From Shouchella lonarensis (lineage in GTDB: Bacteria > Bacillota > Bacilli > Bacillales > Bacillaceae_D), in the NCBI RefSeq assembly GCF_900096965.1, contig NZ_FMYM01000007.1:124001-188000 (forward strand): a stretch of DNA of 64,000 nt. The letters run 5' to 3'. Positions 35,424 to 44,478 of this stretch are shown one piece after another. The notes under the pieces were generated by a model. That model was not told the DNA's origin. It worked only from the letters and a program-made list of their open reading frames with translations, and searched no databases. The position numbers and the translations under genes are program-made. The number at the start of each line of letters is the position of its first letter. Position 1 is the stretch's first letter.

Positions 35424-35460
35424 GTGGTGCAAAGTGGTGATTTGTGGTAAGTTAGAGGGA
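35424..35460 (+). promoter_or_regulatory. MraZ operator: direct repeats with 10-bp period
   Basis: GTGGTGCAAA, GTGGTGATTT and GTGGTAAGTT begin at 35424, 35434 and 35444, with a weaker fourth unit AGAGGGA at 35454. This matches the GTGG-type direct repeats bound by MraZ upstream of its own gene. A TGGTAAGTT extended -10 (35445-35453) may be embedded in it. Confidence 0.8.
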
Positions 35461-35484
35461 GAAAGTGGGGGAGGTGGCTGATCG

Positions 35485-35916
35485 ATGTTTTTGGGAGAAT
35501 ATCATCATACGATCGACGAAAAAGGCCGTATGATTGTACCTGCCAAGTTTAGAGACAGCCTTGGTCCTTCATTTGTTGTCACCCGTGGACTTGATCACTG
35601 CTTATTTATTTACCCAAAAGTGGAATGGGACAAGCTTGAAGGACAATTGAAAGCTCTACCTTTCACAAAAAAAGATGCCCGAGCTTTTACGCGGTTTTTC
35701 TTCTCGGGTGCAGCAGAGTGCGAATTGGATAAACAAGGCAGACTGAATGTCCCATCGCCATTAAGAGAATATGCTAAGCTGGAAAAAGATTGTGTTGTCA
35801 TCGGTGTATCGACGCGTTTAGAAGTGTGGAGCAAATCACTTTGGAAAGACTATGTCGTACAGTCAGAGGATGCACTGGCAGAGATTGCTGAAAACCTCGT
35901 TGACCTTGACCTGTAA
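35485..35916 (+). CDS. mraZ: Transcriptional regulator MraZ
   Basis: A 143-residue protein with two AbrB-like half-domains, each with the DxxxR-type signature (DEKGRMIVP and DKQGRLNVP). It autoregulates the division and cell wall cluster through the direct repeats just upstream and is the first gene of that cluster. Confidence 0.97.
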   Translation: MFLGEYHHTIDEKGRMIVPAKFRDSLGPSFVVTRGLDHCLFIYPKVEWDKLEGQLKALPFTKKDARAFTRFFFSGAAECELDKQGRLNVPSPLREYAKLEKDCVVIGVSTRLEVWSKSLWKDYVVQSEDALAEIAENLVDLDL

Positions 35917-35956
35917 TGTGACGCAATCTCAAATATTAACTGAAAAAGGTGTTTGA

Positions 35957-36889
35957 ATGTTTTTGCATACAACGGTATTAAAGGAGGAGGCCGTAAAAGG
36001 GCTCCATATGAAACCAAGTGGCCTTTACGTAGACTGTACGTTAGGTGGTGCAGGTCATAGTGAAAGGATTGCAGCACAGCTTGGTGAGGGGGGGCATTTA
36101 TATGCATTTGACCAAGATGATGTGGCGTTAGCGCATGCAAAGGAAAGACTTTCCCCTTATGAGAATAAAGTGACGCTCATTCGCAGCAATTTCCGTTGGA
36201 TACAAGCGTCACTTGCTAAGTACGATGTGCACGCTGTTGATGGCATTTTATTCGACTTAGGCGTGTCTTCACCGCAGTTAGATGAGGCTGACCGTGGATT
36301 TAGTTATCACCAAGATGCGCCACTAGATATGCGCATGGATCAGACGGCACCACTTACCGCGCAACAGATTGTAAATGAGTGGCCGTTTGCTAAACTTGTA
36401 TCCATCATCTCTCGGTATGGAGAAGAAAAGTTTGCTAAGCAAATTGCGCGTAAGATTGAAGCTTTTCGCACCAAGCAACCACTCGAAACAACTGGACAGC
36501 TTGTGGAGGTCATTAAGGACGCAATTCCTGCACCTGCTAGAAGAACGGGAGGACACCCAGCAAAAAGAACGTTTCAAGCGATTCGCATTGCTGTGAATGA
36601 TGAACTCGGTGCTTTTGAAGAAGCGCTCACAGATGGTTTATCATTGCTACGAAGTGGTGGACGTATGGCGGTCATTACTTTCCATTCATTAGAAGACCGC
36701 CTATGTAAACAAGTATTTAAAGAAAAAACAAAGCAACCTGATGTACCAAGAGGTCTCCCGATCATACCAGAGGAGATGACAGCGCCATTCAAATTAGTGA
36801 CACGGAAACCCATTGTCGCCAGTTCGGATGAATTGGTTAGTAACAACCGAGCCAGATCAGCAAAATTAAGGATTATTGAAAAAAGATAA
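35957..36889 (+). CDS. rsmH: 16S rRNA (cytosine1402-N4)-methyltransferase RsmH
   Basis: A 310-residue methyltransferase that modifies C1402 at the ribosomal P site. Motifs are [10 protein letters not shown] (SAM binding), [14 protein letters not shown] and DAPLDMRMD. The C-terminal [10 protein letters not shown]-like block ([10 protein letters not shown]) is present. It lies 40 bases after mraZ. Confidence 0.97.
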   Translation: MFLHTTVLKEEAVKGLHMKPSGLYVDCTLGGAGHSERIAAQLGEGGHLYAFDQDDVALAHAKERLSPYENKVTLIRSNFRWIQASLAKYDVHAVDGILFDLGVSSPQLDEADRGFSYHQDAPLDMRMDQTAPLTAQQIVNEWPFAKLVSIISRYGEEKFAKQIARKIEAFRTKQPLETTGQLVEVIKDAIPAPARRTGGHPAKRTFQAIRIAVNDELGAFEEALTDGLSLLRSGGRMAVITFHSLEDRLCKQVFKEKTKQPDVPRGLPIIPEEMTAPFKLVTRKPIVASSDELVSNNRARSAKLRIIEKR

Positions 36890-36905
36890 ACGGGGGGATT
36901 ACACA

Positions 36906-37241
36906 ATGATTGCACCGAAACAGTCGTATGAGTATCAACATGAGCACCATGATGTAAGGGAGCAGCAACACGTTGTTCGTTACCGTAAAGGAGTGACCCC
37001 CGGAGAAAAAATGATCGCAAGTTTGATGGCGGTCGTACTTTGCTTATTGCTTGGTTGGGTCGTCCATAACTATGCAACCATTTATGGCTTGGATGTCTCC
37101 ATTCATGAAACACAACAAGAAATGAATGCGCAAGAGAAGGTAAATGCGGGCTTGAAAATGAAAATTGATGAACTCAGCGCACCAGAGAGAATTATTGAAC
37201 ATGCCAAAGGACTTGGAATGGAACGCGCAGGGGGAGAATGA
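36906..37241 (+). CDS. ftsL: Cell division protein FtsL
   Basis: A 111-residue bitopic membrane protein with one helix (about 40-58) and an external coiled coil (about 65-100) that joins DivIC and DivIB in the divisome. The start MIAPKQ follows GGGGGGA. It precedes pbpB in the normal order. Confidence 0.9.
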   Translation: MIAPKQSYEYQHEHHDVREQQHVVRYRKGVTPGEKMIASLMAVVLCLLLGWVVHNYATIYGLDVSIHETQQEMNAQEKVNAGLKMKIDELSAPERIIEHAKGLGMERAGGE

Positions 37242-37266
37242 TGCGACTCGAGGGAGTGTGAGGAGC

Positions 37267-39396
37267 TTGGAAATTAAACAAGCAGTAACGAATAAACGAG
37301 CGGTAATATTAATGCTCGTTTTTTGGTTCATTTTTTCTGTATTTACTATTAGGATTCTTTACATCCAATTCTTTAAAGAAGTACATGGCGAAGATTTGAG
37401 GGCATTAGCGGAAGCGAAATATCAAGAAGCGCGCATACTGCCTGGGAAGCGTGGAACGATTCATACGCGAGATGGTGGAGTGATTGCAGAGGAAGTGCCG
37501 TCGTATGCGATTACAGCCATTTTGTCTCAAGCACAAGGGCCGAATCATTATGTGAAAGACGTTGCAGAAACAGCAAAAAAATTGTCTGAAGTGACCGAGA
37601 TGGAAGAGGCGTTTTTGCGTGAACGGCTAGAAGACGGGGAGCGCCGCAGCAAATATCAAATCGAGCTAGGAAAAGAAGCAAGAGGATTAACATATGAACA
37701 AAAAGAAGAAATTGAATCGCTCCGTTTACCTGGGATCGTCATTGAAGAAGAGACACGGCGCTACTATGCGAAAGGTGTGTTTGCTTCTCATGTTATTGGT
37801 CACGAGAGTCGTCAAGAAGAGATACCAAGCTTAGGGCTAGAAGCGAAATTTGATGACGTCTTACAAGCGAAAGATGGTAAAATTGACCACCAACTTGCAC
37901 GTGGTGGACGGGGTATACCTGATGCAAAAGAAAGAATAGAACTACCCGAAAATGGATCTGATTTGTATACGACCATTGATACAGGTATTCAAGTGACATT
38001 AGAGCAAGCGATGACACATGTGGAAGAAGTATACACGCCTGAAAAGATGACGGCCATTGTCGCTAACCCACATACTGGGGAGATCCTTGCGATGAGCAAT
38101 CGTCCAAGCTTCGATCCGAACGCGTACCATGATATTGAAAACTTTTCGAATTACGCTGTACATGACACAGTTGAACCTGGTTCAACGATGAAGGCATTCA
38201 CCGTCGCTGCTGCAATAGAAGAAGGCGTGTTTCACGACGAAGAAATGTTTAGATCAGGGCAATATGAAATTGATGCGCATACTGCACCAATTCGTGATGT
38301 CAATCGAGGCGGATGGGGGGACATTTCCTTTGCGGAAGGTGTGTATCGCTCGTCAAATGTATTGATGACGAAGTTAGTATTGGAACGATTAGGACTAGAT
38401 ACATTTTCTTCTTATTGGCAGCGTTTTGGTTTTAATGAGCAAACGGGTATTGATATGGCGCAAGAAGGAACAAGCCGATTAACACTTGAAAGCCGGGCGG
38501 ACGCGGCACGGACGTCATTTGGTCAAAGCTCTGCTATGACACCGATTCAAATTGTCCAAGCGTTTACAGCGATTGCAAATGAGGGCAAGATGATGAAGCC
38601 ATACGTTGTTCAAAAAGTGGTTGATGAGTCTGGAAAAACAACATATGAAAGAAAACCAGAAGTGGTTAGAGAAGTCATTTCCGCTGAGACGGCTGCCCAT
38701 GTTCGTAAGTTGTTGCGTGGGGTGGTTTCTGAGCCAGTAGGTACAGGGCAAGTGTATGATGTTGAGGGGTTGCAAGTAGCGGGGAAAACCGGAACAGCAC
38801 AAATTGTAGAGGACGGGAAGTACTTGCAAGGAAGTGGACAATATTTGTATTCATTCCTTGGAATGGCACCATATGATGATCCACAAGTCGTTGTTTATGT
38901 GTCTGTGACAAAGCCAAATTTGGAAGCAGGAGGCGGTGGTGTTGCACCTGTTTCATATATTTTTAATGAAGTGATTAAGAGTGCTGTCGCGCATACAACA
39001 GCTGAAGAAAATAAACAAGAAGAAGTGTCTTCCGAATCACTTCTTTCCTTACGTGATATGAAGGGAAAGACGATCGATGAAGCAGTAGCGATGTTAAAGG
39101 AGGACGGGTTGACGCCAGTCGTAATTGGAGAGGGCAGCAAGGTCGTGTCGCAGTCTCCACAAGTAGGGGAACATGTCGCTCGGCATGAGCGAATGATACT
39201 ACGTACAGATGGAGAAGAAACGAGTATGACGGATATGACGGGATGGTCTGTGCGTGATGTGTTAAAAGTGACCACAGTATTATCGCTTGAACCGTCTTTT
39301 GAAGGACATGGCTATTTAGTCAAGCAGCATCTCAAGGATGGTGTATTGTATGCGACATTTGCACCGCGTGTGGAGCAGCAAGATGACAACAATTAA
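37267..39396 (+). CDS. pbpB: Penicillin-binding protein 2B, septal transpeptidase with PASTA domains
   Basis: About 709 residues: N-terminal membrane helix, PBP dimerisation domain, transpeptidase with GSTMK (active Ser), RSSN and KTGTAQ motifs, and two C-terminal PASTA domains beginning at DMKGKTIDEAVAML and DMTGWSVRDVLKV. It cross-links septal peptidoglycan. The start is uncertain: TTG at 37267 has GAGGGAG ten bases upstream, while GTG at 37258 has only one spacer base. A terminator follows, which is unusual in this cluster. Confidence 0.94.
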   Translation: MEIKQAVTNKRAVILMLVFWFIFSVFTIRILYIQFFKEVHGEDLRALAEAKYQEARILPGKRGTIHTRDGGVIAEEVPSYAITAILSQAQGPNHYVKDVAETAKKLSEVTEMEEAFLRERLEDGERRSKYQIELGKEARGLTYEQKEEIESLRLPGIVIEEETRRYYAKGVFASHVIGHESRQEEIPSLGLEAKFDDVLQAKDGKIDHQLARGGRGIPDAKERIELPENGSDLYTTIDTGIQVTLEQAMTHVEEVYTPEKMTAIVANPHTGEILAMSNRPSFDPNAYHDIENFSNYAVHDTVEPGSTMKAFTVAAAIEEGVFHDEEMFRSGQYEIDAHTAPIRDVNRGGWGDISFAEGVYRSSNVLMTKLVLERLGLDTFSSYWQRFGFNEQTGIDMAQEGTSRLTLESRADAARTSFGQSSAMTPIQIVQAFTAIANEGKMMKPYVVQKVVDESGKTTYERKPEVVREVISAETAAHVRKLLRGVVSEPVGTGQVYDVEGLQVAGKTGTAQIVEDGKYLQGSGQYLYSFLGMAPYDDPQVVVYVSVTKPNLEAGGGGVAPVSYIFNEVIKSAVAHTTAEENKQEEVSSESLLSLRDMKGKTIDEAVAMLKEDGLTPVVIGEGSKVVSQSPQVGEHVARHERMILRTDGEETSMTDMTGWSVRDVLKVTTVLSLEPSFEGHGYLVKQHLKDGVLYATFAPRVEQQDDNN

Positions 39397-39411
39397 ATAA
39401 AAACAGTTAAG

Positions 39412-39449
39412 ATGCCTTGCGTGATAGATGTGCGCAAGGCATTTTTTTG
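39412..39449 (+). terminator. Terminator after pbpB
   Basis: The arms ATGCCTTGCG / CGCAAGGCAT are followed by seven T residues, isolating mraZ-pbpB from the inserted glycosyltransferase. Confidence 0.85.
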
Positions 39450-39505
39450 CCTTTGTGTGTGTTTCATTATCATACATTCACATTGAAAGAACGCGAGAAA
39501 TAAAA

Positions 39506-39535
39506 ATCATAACCATTGTTTAAAGACCATAACAT
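39506..39535 (+). promoter_or_regulatory. Weak sigma-E-like promoter before the inserted glycosyltransferase
   Basis: ATCATAAC (39506-39513) and CATAACAT (39528-39535), 14 bases apart, match five and six of eight sigma-E positions. It is suggestive because a similar element precedes the paralogous operon at 20.4 kb. Confidence 0.2.
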
Positions 39536-39564
39536 TTAAAATAACGGCATAAAGGAGGCAGTTT

Positions 39565-39606
39565 GTGCCCATTGTCAGGAGAATAAAATGTCTACTGACA
39601 ATATAA
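39565..39606 (+). CDS. Possible 13-residue leader peptide upstream of the glycosyltransferase
   Basis: AAGGAGG (39552-39558) six bases before a GTG opens a 13-codon frame (MPIVRRIKCLLTI) ending TAA 18 bases before the glycosyltransferase ATG. An 8-bp inverted repeat ATTGTCAG (39571-39578) / CTGACAAT (39595-39602) overlaps it, so translation of the leader could control access to the downstream ribosome binding site. The interpretation is speculative. Confidence 0.3.
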   Translation: MPIVRRIKCLLTI

Positions 39607-39624
39607 TTGGATGGGAGGTTTACT

Positions 39625-40758
39625 ATGATTACAGTAAGTTTATGTATGATTGTAAAAAATGAGGAAGATGTTTTAGCACGGTGTTTGGACACAATTAAAG
39701 ACTGCGTTGATGAAATTAATATTGTTGATACGGGATCGACGGATCGGACGGTAGAGATTGCAAAGCAATACACAGACCGCGTCTTTTTCTTTGAATGGAC
39801 GGGAAGATTTGCTGACGCACGAAATGAGTCATTTAAGTACGCGACAAAAGATTACATTTTATATTTGGATGCAGACGATGTCGTCTTGGAAGAGGATAGA
39901 GAAAAGTTTAAGAAATTAAAAGAGACCTTAGACCCAGCCGTAGATTCTGTATCGATGTTTTACAATGCCGGCATGGATCAATTTGGGAATGTGACGTTAA
40001 GGTACCGAAGAAATCGTTTAGTGAAAAGAGAAAAAAACTTTCAATGGGGTGGAGACGCACACAACTATTTAAACGTCTTCGGACATATTATTAACTCTGA
40101 TATTGGTATTACGCATAAAAGTGTTAGACATGCAACGGGAAGAAATTTATCTATTTACAAAGACAAAATTGAGCGTGGCGATAGCTTCTCACCACGAGAT
40201 TATTTTTACTATGGGAATGAGTTACGAGAAAATGGCCATCCTGAAGAAGCGATCGAGTCCTATGATAAATGTATTGCGTTAAAGGAAGGATGGGTTGAAG
40301 ACAAATTTTATGCTTGTATTAATAAGGCTGATTGTTATACACGATTAAAAGAGAACCAAAAAGCATTGGAATCTTTGTTTCAGTCATTTGTCTTTTCAAG
40401 AACGCCGCGTCCGGAGGCGTGTAGTAGGATAGGAGATAAGTTTAAAGTAGCAAATCAATTCAAGGACGCATCCTATTGGTATGAATTGGCTGTATTAATG
40501 AAACCGGATGAAAACCAGTGGAGCTTTAGTTATCCAGCATTTTCAACTTGGTATCCGCATCTCCAACTATGTGTTTGTTACGATAAGCTTGGCGATATAG
40601 AAAAGTCTTATGAGAATAATGAAAAGGCACGAGAATATCGACCACAAGACCCAGCTGTCCTTCATAATAAACATTACTTGGAAAAAAAGATGGAGAAGCT
40701 AAAAGAAGAGAAAGAGAAAAAAGAGCAAGAAAAAGAAGATAAAGTGGAGAAAGAATGA
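39625..40758 (+). CDS. Family 2 glycosyltransferase with TPR-like domain, inserted in the division cluster
   Basis: A 377-residue protein. The GT-A domain has ISLC-type start VSLCMIVKNEE, VDTGSTD (34-40) and LDADD (81-85), followed by a TPR-like helical region (about 190-340) and a highly charged Lys/Glu coiled-coil tail (351-377). The family includes peptide and protein glycosyltransferases such as SunS, so a protein target is possible. ATG at 39625 follows GGGAGG. The gene is monocistronic, flanked by terminators, between pbpB and spoVD where B. subtilis has nothing. It is a paralogue of the N-terminal part of the protein at 18048-20387. Confidence 0.85.
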   Translation: MITVSLCMIVKNEEDVLARCLDTIKDCVDEINIVDTGSTDRTVEIAKQYTDRVFFFEWTGRFADARNESFKYATKDYILYLDADDVVLEEDREKFKKLKETLDPAVDSVSMFYNAGMDQFGNVTLRYRRNRLVKREKNFQWGGDAHNYLNVFGHIINSDIGITHKSVRHATGRNLSIYKDKIERGDSFSPRDYFYYGNELRENGHPEEAIESYDKCIALKEGWVEDKFYACINKADCYTRLKENQKALESLFQSFVFSRTPRPEACSRIGDKFKVANQFKDASYWYELAVLMKPDENQWSFSYPAFSTWYPHLQLCVCYDKLGDIEKSYENNEKAREYRPQDPAVLHNKHYLEKKMEKLKEEKEKKEQEKEDKVEKE

Positions 40759-40788
40759 CGGAGAAGTAAATTATGAAGAGGACGATAA

Positions 40789-40824
40789 AGAAAAGAGGGT
40801 GCATGGCACCTTCTTTTCTGTTTT
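40789..40824 (+). terminator. Terminator after the inserted glycosyltransferase
   Basis: The stem AGAAAAGAGGGTGC / GCACCTTCTTTTCT with one wobble and an ATG loop is followed by GTTTT. Confidence 0.75.
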
Positions 40825-40864
40825 AAAGACAGGTGTTCTATCATGTTTTCACGTGAGTAAGCTT

Positions 40865-40894
40865 GTTCTAACGTAAGCATTTTTGTCATACGTT
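40865..40894 (+). promoter_or_regulatory. Possible sigma-E promoter of spoVD
   Basis: CATACGTT (40887-40894) is one mismatch from the sigma-E -10 consensus; the -35 (GTTCTAAC) is weak. spoVD is sigma-E dependent in B. subtilis, and the spacing to the ATG (37 bases) is suitable. Confidence 0.35.
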
Positions 40895-40930
40895 AAACTA
40901 CGTTTAGTGTTTGAAAGTGAGGGAATCTCT

Positions 40931-42865
40931 ATGCGCGTATCAAATATTACCGTACGGAAGCGGCTCATTCTTGCTCTTTTTGTAGGAATGATCGTTTTTA
41001 GTATTATCATTGGACGTTTAGCGTTTGTTCAATTTGGACAAGGGGCGTGGTTGACAGAAAAAGCGGAAGACTCTTGGGGAAGAAATATTCCTTTTGAACC
41101 GAAAAGAGGGGAAATCATAGACCGAAATGGGATCGCATTAGCGACAAACGTTAGTGCGCCGTCTGTCATTGTATTTCCGCGTCAAGTAACAGATGTGGCT
41201 GAATCAGTGGAGAAGTTGGCATCTGTACTAGAAATGGATCGTGAAAAAGTATACGAGGCGTTGACAAAGCAGGCGTCTAGCGTGTGGTTACGTCCTGAGG
41301 GACAAAAATTACCACAAGAGAAAGCACAAGAAGTGCGGCGTCTCGGTTTATCGGGGGTCTACATTGCTGAAGACGCCAAACGTCATTATCCGTTTGGCAG
41401 TTATTTGTCTCACGTGCTTGGTTTCGCCGGTATTGATAATCAGGGATTAACTGGACTTGAGCATTATTATGATGAAAGGTTAAAGGGCGAAAAAGGGTTT
41501 GTGTCCTTTTTTTCGACTGCAAAAGGGACAAAGATGCCAAACTTGGCGGATGAATATGAGGCACCGATGAATGGGCTAGATTTAATGTTGACAATTGATA
41601 GTCGTGTGCAAACAATTATGGAGCGAGAGCTTGATCTAGCTGAAGCGAAATATGATCCAGATGGTGTTATCGCACTTGCAATGAACCCAAAAACAGGGGA
41701 AATTTTAGCGATGAGCAGCCGCCCTCATTTTAATCCTGAGCACTATCGGGATGTACCAGCGGAAATTTATAATCAAAATAAACCAGTTTGGATGCAATAT
41801 GAGCCTGGCTCTACATTCAAGCTCATTACACTTGCGGCGGCATTGGAAGAAGGTTTAGTTGATTTAGACCACGATACTTTTTATGACCCTGGTCATGTGA
41901 AAGTAGGTGGCCGCAAATTAAGGTGCTGGAAAAAAGGTGGGCACGGTTCGCAAACATTCCTTGAAGTGGTACAAAATTCTTGTAACCCTGGGTTTGTAGA
42001 ATTAGGACAACGTTTAGGGAAAGAGCGGTTATTTTCTTACATCAAAAGTTTTGGTTTCGGAGAGAAGACAGGGATTGATTTGCAAGGGGAAGGAACGGGC
42101 ATATTGTTTCACCCTGACAATATCGGGCCTTTAGAGCAAGCAACAACGTCATTTGGGCAAGGGGTCGCAGTAACGCCGTTGCAACAAGTCGTCGCAGTGT
42201 CGGCGGCGATTAACGGGGGCTATGTGTATCAACCGCAGCTCGCACGGGCATGGATGAATGGAGAAACAGGGGAAGTGATTGAACGAATGGCACCCGTGCA
42301 GAAGCGTCAAGTCATTTCTGCTGAGACGTCAGAACAAATTCGGTATGCGATGGAAAACGTTGTCGCAAAAGGTTCTGGAAAGGGCGCATTTGTGGATGGT
42401 TATCGTGTTGGTGGCAAGACAGGTACAGCACAGAAAGCAAAAGATGGGCGCTACTTAGAGAACAATCATATCGTGTCTTTCATTGGGATGGCACCGGCAG
42501 ATGATCCACAAATTGTGGTGTATGTGGCAGTTGATAACCCAAAAGGGACTGTACAGTTTGGTGGCGTAGTGGCTGCACCCATTGGTGGCACGATTATTGG
42601 AGATAGTTTAGAAGCCATGGGGGTTGAAAAGCGGACAGACCAAATTGAAAAAGAATTAACGTGGCTTGATGAACCGTTAGTTGAAGTGCCTGATTTGGTA
42701 GGACTTACGCGGAGAGAAATTAATGAGGCTTACTATGAGTTGCAATTAAACATGTCCGGAGATGGGGAGACAGTTGTACAACAATCGCCTAAATCAGGTA
42801 CACGTGTTGAAAAAGGTGCAACAATTCGTGTTTATATGGGTGACAAAATCGCCGGAAACGACTAA
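40931..42865 (+). CDS. spoVD: Stage V sporulation protein D, cortex transpeptidase
   Basis: A 644-residue class B penicillin-binding protein with an N-terminal membrane helix, transpeptidase motifs GSTFK, NSCN and KTGTAQ, and one C-terminal PASTA domain (VEVPDLVGLTRREINEAY). It makes spore cortex peptidoglycan with SpoVE. The start MRVSNITVRKR follows GTGAGGGA. Its place after pbpB identifies it as spoVD rather than a second PBP2B. Confidence 0.95.
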   Translation: MRVSNITVRKRLILALFVGMIVFSIIIGRLAFVQFGQGAWLTEKAEDSWGRNIPFEPKRGEIIDRNGIALATNVSAPSVIVFPRQVTDVAESVEKLASVLEMDREKVYEALTKQASSVWLRPEGQKLPQEKAQEVRRLGLSGVYIAEDAKRHYPFGSYLSHVLGFAGIDNQGLTGLEHYYDERLKGEKGFVSFFSTAKGTKMPNLADEYEAPMNGLDLMLTIDSRVQTIMERELDLAEAKYDPDGVIALAMNPKTGEILAMSSRPHFNPEHYRDVPAEIYNQNKPVWMQYEPGSTFKLITLAAALEEGLVDLDHDTFYDPGHVKVGGRKLRCWKKGGHGSQTFLEVVQNSCNPGFVELGQRLGKERLFSYIKSFGFGEKTGIDLQGEGTGILFHPDNIGPLEQATTSFGQGVAVTPLQQVVAVSAAINGGYVYQPQLARAWMNGETGEVIERMAPVQKRQVISAETSEQIRYAMENVVAKGSGKGAFVDGYRVGGKTGTAQKAKDGRYLENNHIVSFIGMAPADDPQIVVYVAVDNPKGTVQFGGVVAAPIGGTIIGDSLEAMGVEKRTDQIEKELTWLDEPLVEVPDLVGLTRREINEAYYELQLNMSGDGETVVQQSPKSGTRVEKGATIRVYMGDKIAGND

Positions 42866-42902
42866 AATAGATGTAGTTGTTATAGAAATCAGGAGTTAGG
42901 GA

Positions 42903-42971
42903 CCAGAATTCAGGTAGGAAGCAGATTTGAATGGGAACGATCTCGTTGATAGGCTTAAACCTGACTTCTGG
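42903..42971. repeat. Degenerate CCAGAAGTCAG intergenic inverted repeat before murE
   Basis: CCAGAATTCAGG (42903-42914) faces CCTGACTTCTGG (42960-42971) with one mismatch. The element fills most of the 143-bp spacer between spoVD and murE and ends close to the murE ribosome binding site. Confidence 0.6.
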
Positions 42972-43008
42972 CAACAAACTTCCGTATTCTGGCATTGGAG
43001 GCATCATT

Positions 43009-44478
43009 ATGACATTACAACAATTGCTTCGGGTATTGAGGGAAGTCTATGATCTCGATCCCGAAGCTCAAAACATACATGTAACGCGATTGGATATGGA
43101 TTCACGTTCAGTGAGAGAGGGGACGTTGTTTTTCTGTATAAAGGGGTATACCGTTGATGGACATGACTATGCAGCACAAGCAGTCGCAAATGGCGCTGTG
43201 GCAATTGTGTCAGAGCGTCCGTTATCTTTGTCTGTGCCCGTCGTGGTTGTTCGCGATACAAAGCGGGCGATGGCTCGTCTAGCAAGTCATTTTTACAATG
43301 AGCCTACGAAGCATCTGCATTTAATTGGTGTGACAGGTACGAATGGGAAAACATCTGTATCACATATGCTCGCGCAATTATTTGAGGACGCAGGGAAACC
43401 ATCAGGCTTAATTGGGACGTTGTATACAAAGATAGGCAAGGAGACACTTGAAACAGCTAATACAACACCAGAGTCACTGATTTTACAAAAACGTTTTTCA
43501 ACAATGCTTGAAAGAAATATTGAAACAGCTGTGATGGAAGTATCATCCCATGCCCTTGACCTAGGTCGGGTTCATGGATGTGATTTTGATGTCGCTGTGT
43601 TTACAAATTTAACGAGAGATCATTTAGATTATCATGAGACGATGGAGCAATATTTGTTTGCAAAAGGGTTGTTATTTTCACAGTTAGGCAATACATACAA
43701 TGGGAAGGTGGCAGTAATAAACATAGATGACCCCGCAGCACATCAACTAATGAAAATGACAGCGGTAGATGTGGTTACGTATGGTATAGACGCGCCTGCC
43801 CATGTCACAGCGGAAGAGATTCAGGTGACCGCAAGTGGGACGACATTTTTACTTTGTGCATTTGGTGAAAAAGTCGCGATCACGCTACCATTAATTGGGC
43901 GCTTTAATGTATACAATGCATTGGCAACCACGGCAGCAGCGCTTGCTTCTGGTTTGTCACTTGTACAAATAAAACAAAGTTTGCCTCGTGTGAGTGGGGT
44001 AGCCGGTCGATTTGAGCGGATTGATGAAGGTCAAGACTTTACGGTCATTGTCGATTATGCTCATACACCCGACAGTTTAAAAAATGTATTAATGACTGTA
44101 CAACAGTTAACAAAACAAGCAGTGACGGTTGTTATTGGTTGTGGTGGCGATCGTGATGTAACGAAGCGCCCTATCATGGGAAAAATTGCGACAGGTTATG
44201 CAACACGAGCAATTTTTACTTCAGATAACCCCCGTACAGAAGCACCGGAAAAGATTTTGGATCAAATTGTGCAAGGTGCATCGGACAGCGATGACACATA
44301 CGAAGTGGTGATTGATCGACGAATGGCCATTCGTCATGCCATTTCTCAAGCGAAAAAAGGTGATGTGATCGTCATTGCTGGAAAAGGACATGAAACGTAT
44401 CAAGAAATTGGACACGAACGTATGTATTTTGATGATCGGCTAGAAGCGAGAGAAGCGATAAAGGAGTATTTAAAATGA
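43009..44478 (+). CDS. murE: UDP-MurNAc-L-Ala-D-Glu:meso-diaminopimelate ligase MurE
   Basis: A 489-residue Mur ligase adding the third amino acid of the peptidoglycan stem. The ATP loop is GVTGTNGKTSVSH, and the motif SDNPRTEAP is characteristic of enzymes using meso-diaminopimelate, so the wall is predicted to be the A1-gamma type. The start follows GGAGG; the stop overlaps murF by four bases. Confidence 0.97.
   Translation: MTLQQLLRVLREVYDLDPEAQNIHVTRLDMDSRSVREGTLFFCIKGYTVDGHDYAAQAVANGAVAIVSERPLSLSVPVVVVRDTKRAMARLASHFYNEPTKHLHLIGVTGTNGKTSVSHMLAQLFEDAGKPSGLIGTLYTKIGKETLETANTTPESLILQKRFSTMLERNIETAVMEVSSHALDLGRVHGCDFDVAVFTNLTRDHLDYHETMEQYLFAKGLLFSQLGNTYNGKVAVINIDDPAAHQLMKMTAVDVVTYGIDAPAHVTAEEIQVTASGTTFLLCAFGEKVAITLPLIGRFNVYNALATTAAALASGLSLVQIKQSLPRVSGVAGRFERIDEGQDFTVIVDYAHTPDSLKNVLMTVQQLTKQAVTVVIGCGGDRDVTKRPIMGKIATGYATRAIFTSDNPRTEAPEKILDQIVQGASDSDDTYEVVIDRRMAIRHAISQAKKGDVIVIAGKGHETYQEIGHERMYFDDRLEAREAIKEYLK

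Noticed and set aside
39397-39624. Glycocin (sublancin-like) precursor gene near the SunS-like glycosyltransferase
   Set aside because: No Cys-rich precursor with a double-Gly leader, no transporter and no thiol-disulfide oxidoreductase gene is visible near any of the three glycosyltransferases, so a bacteriocin cluster is unlikely here.
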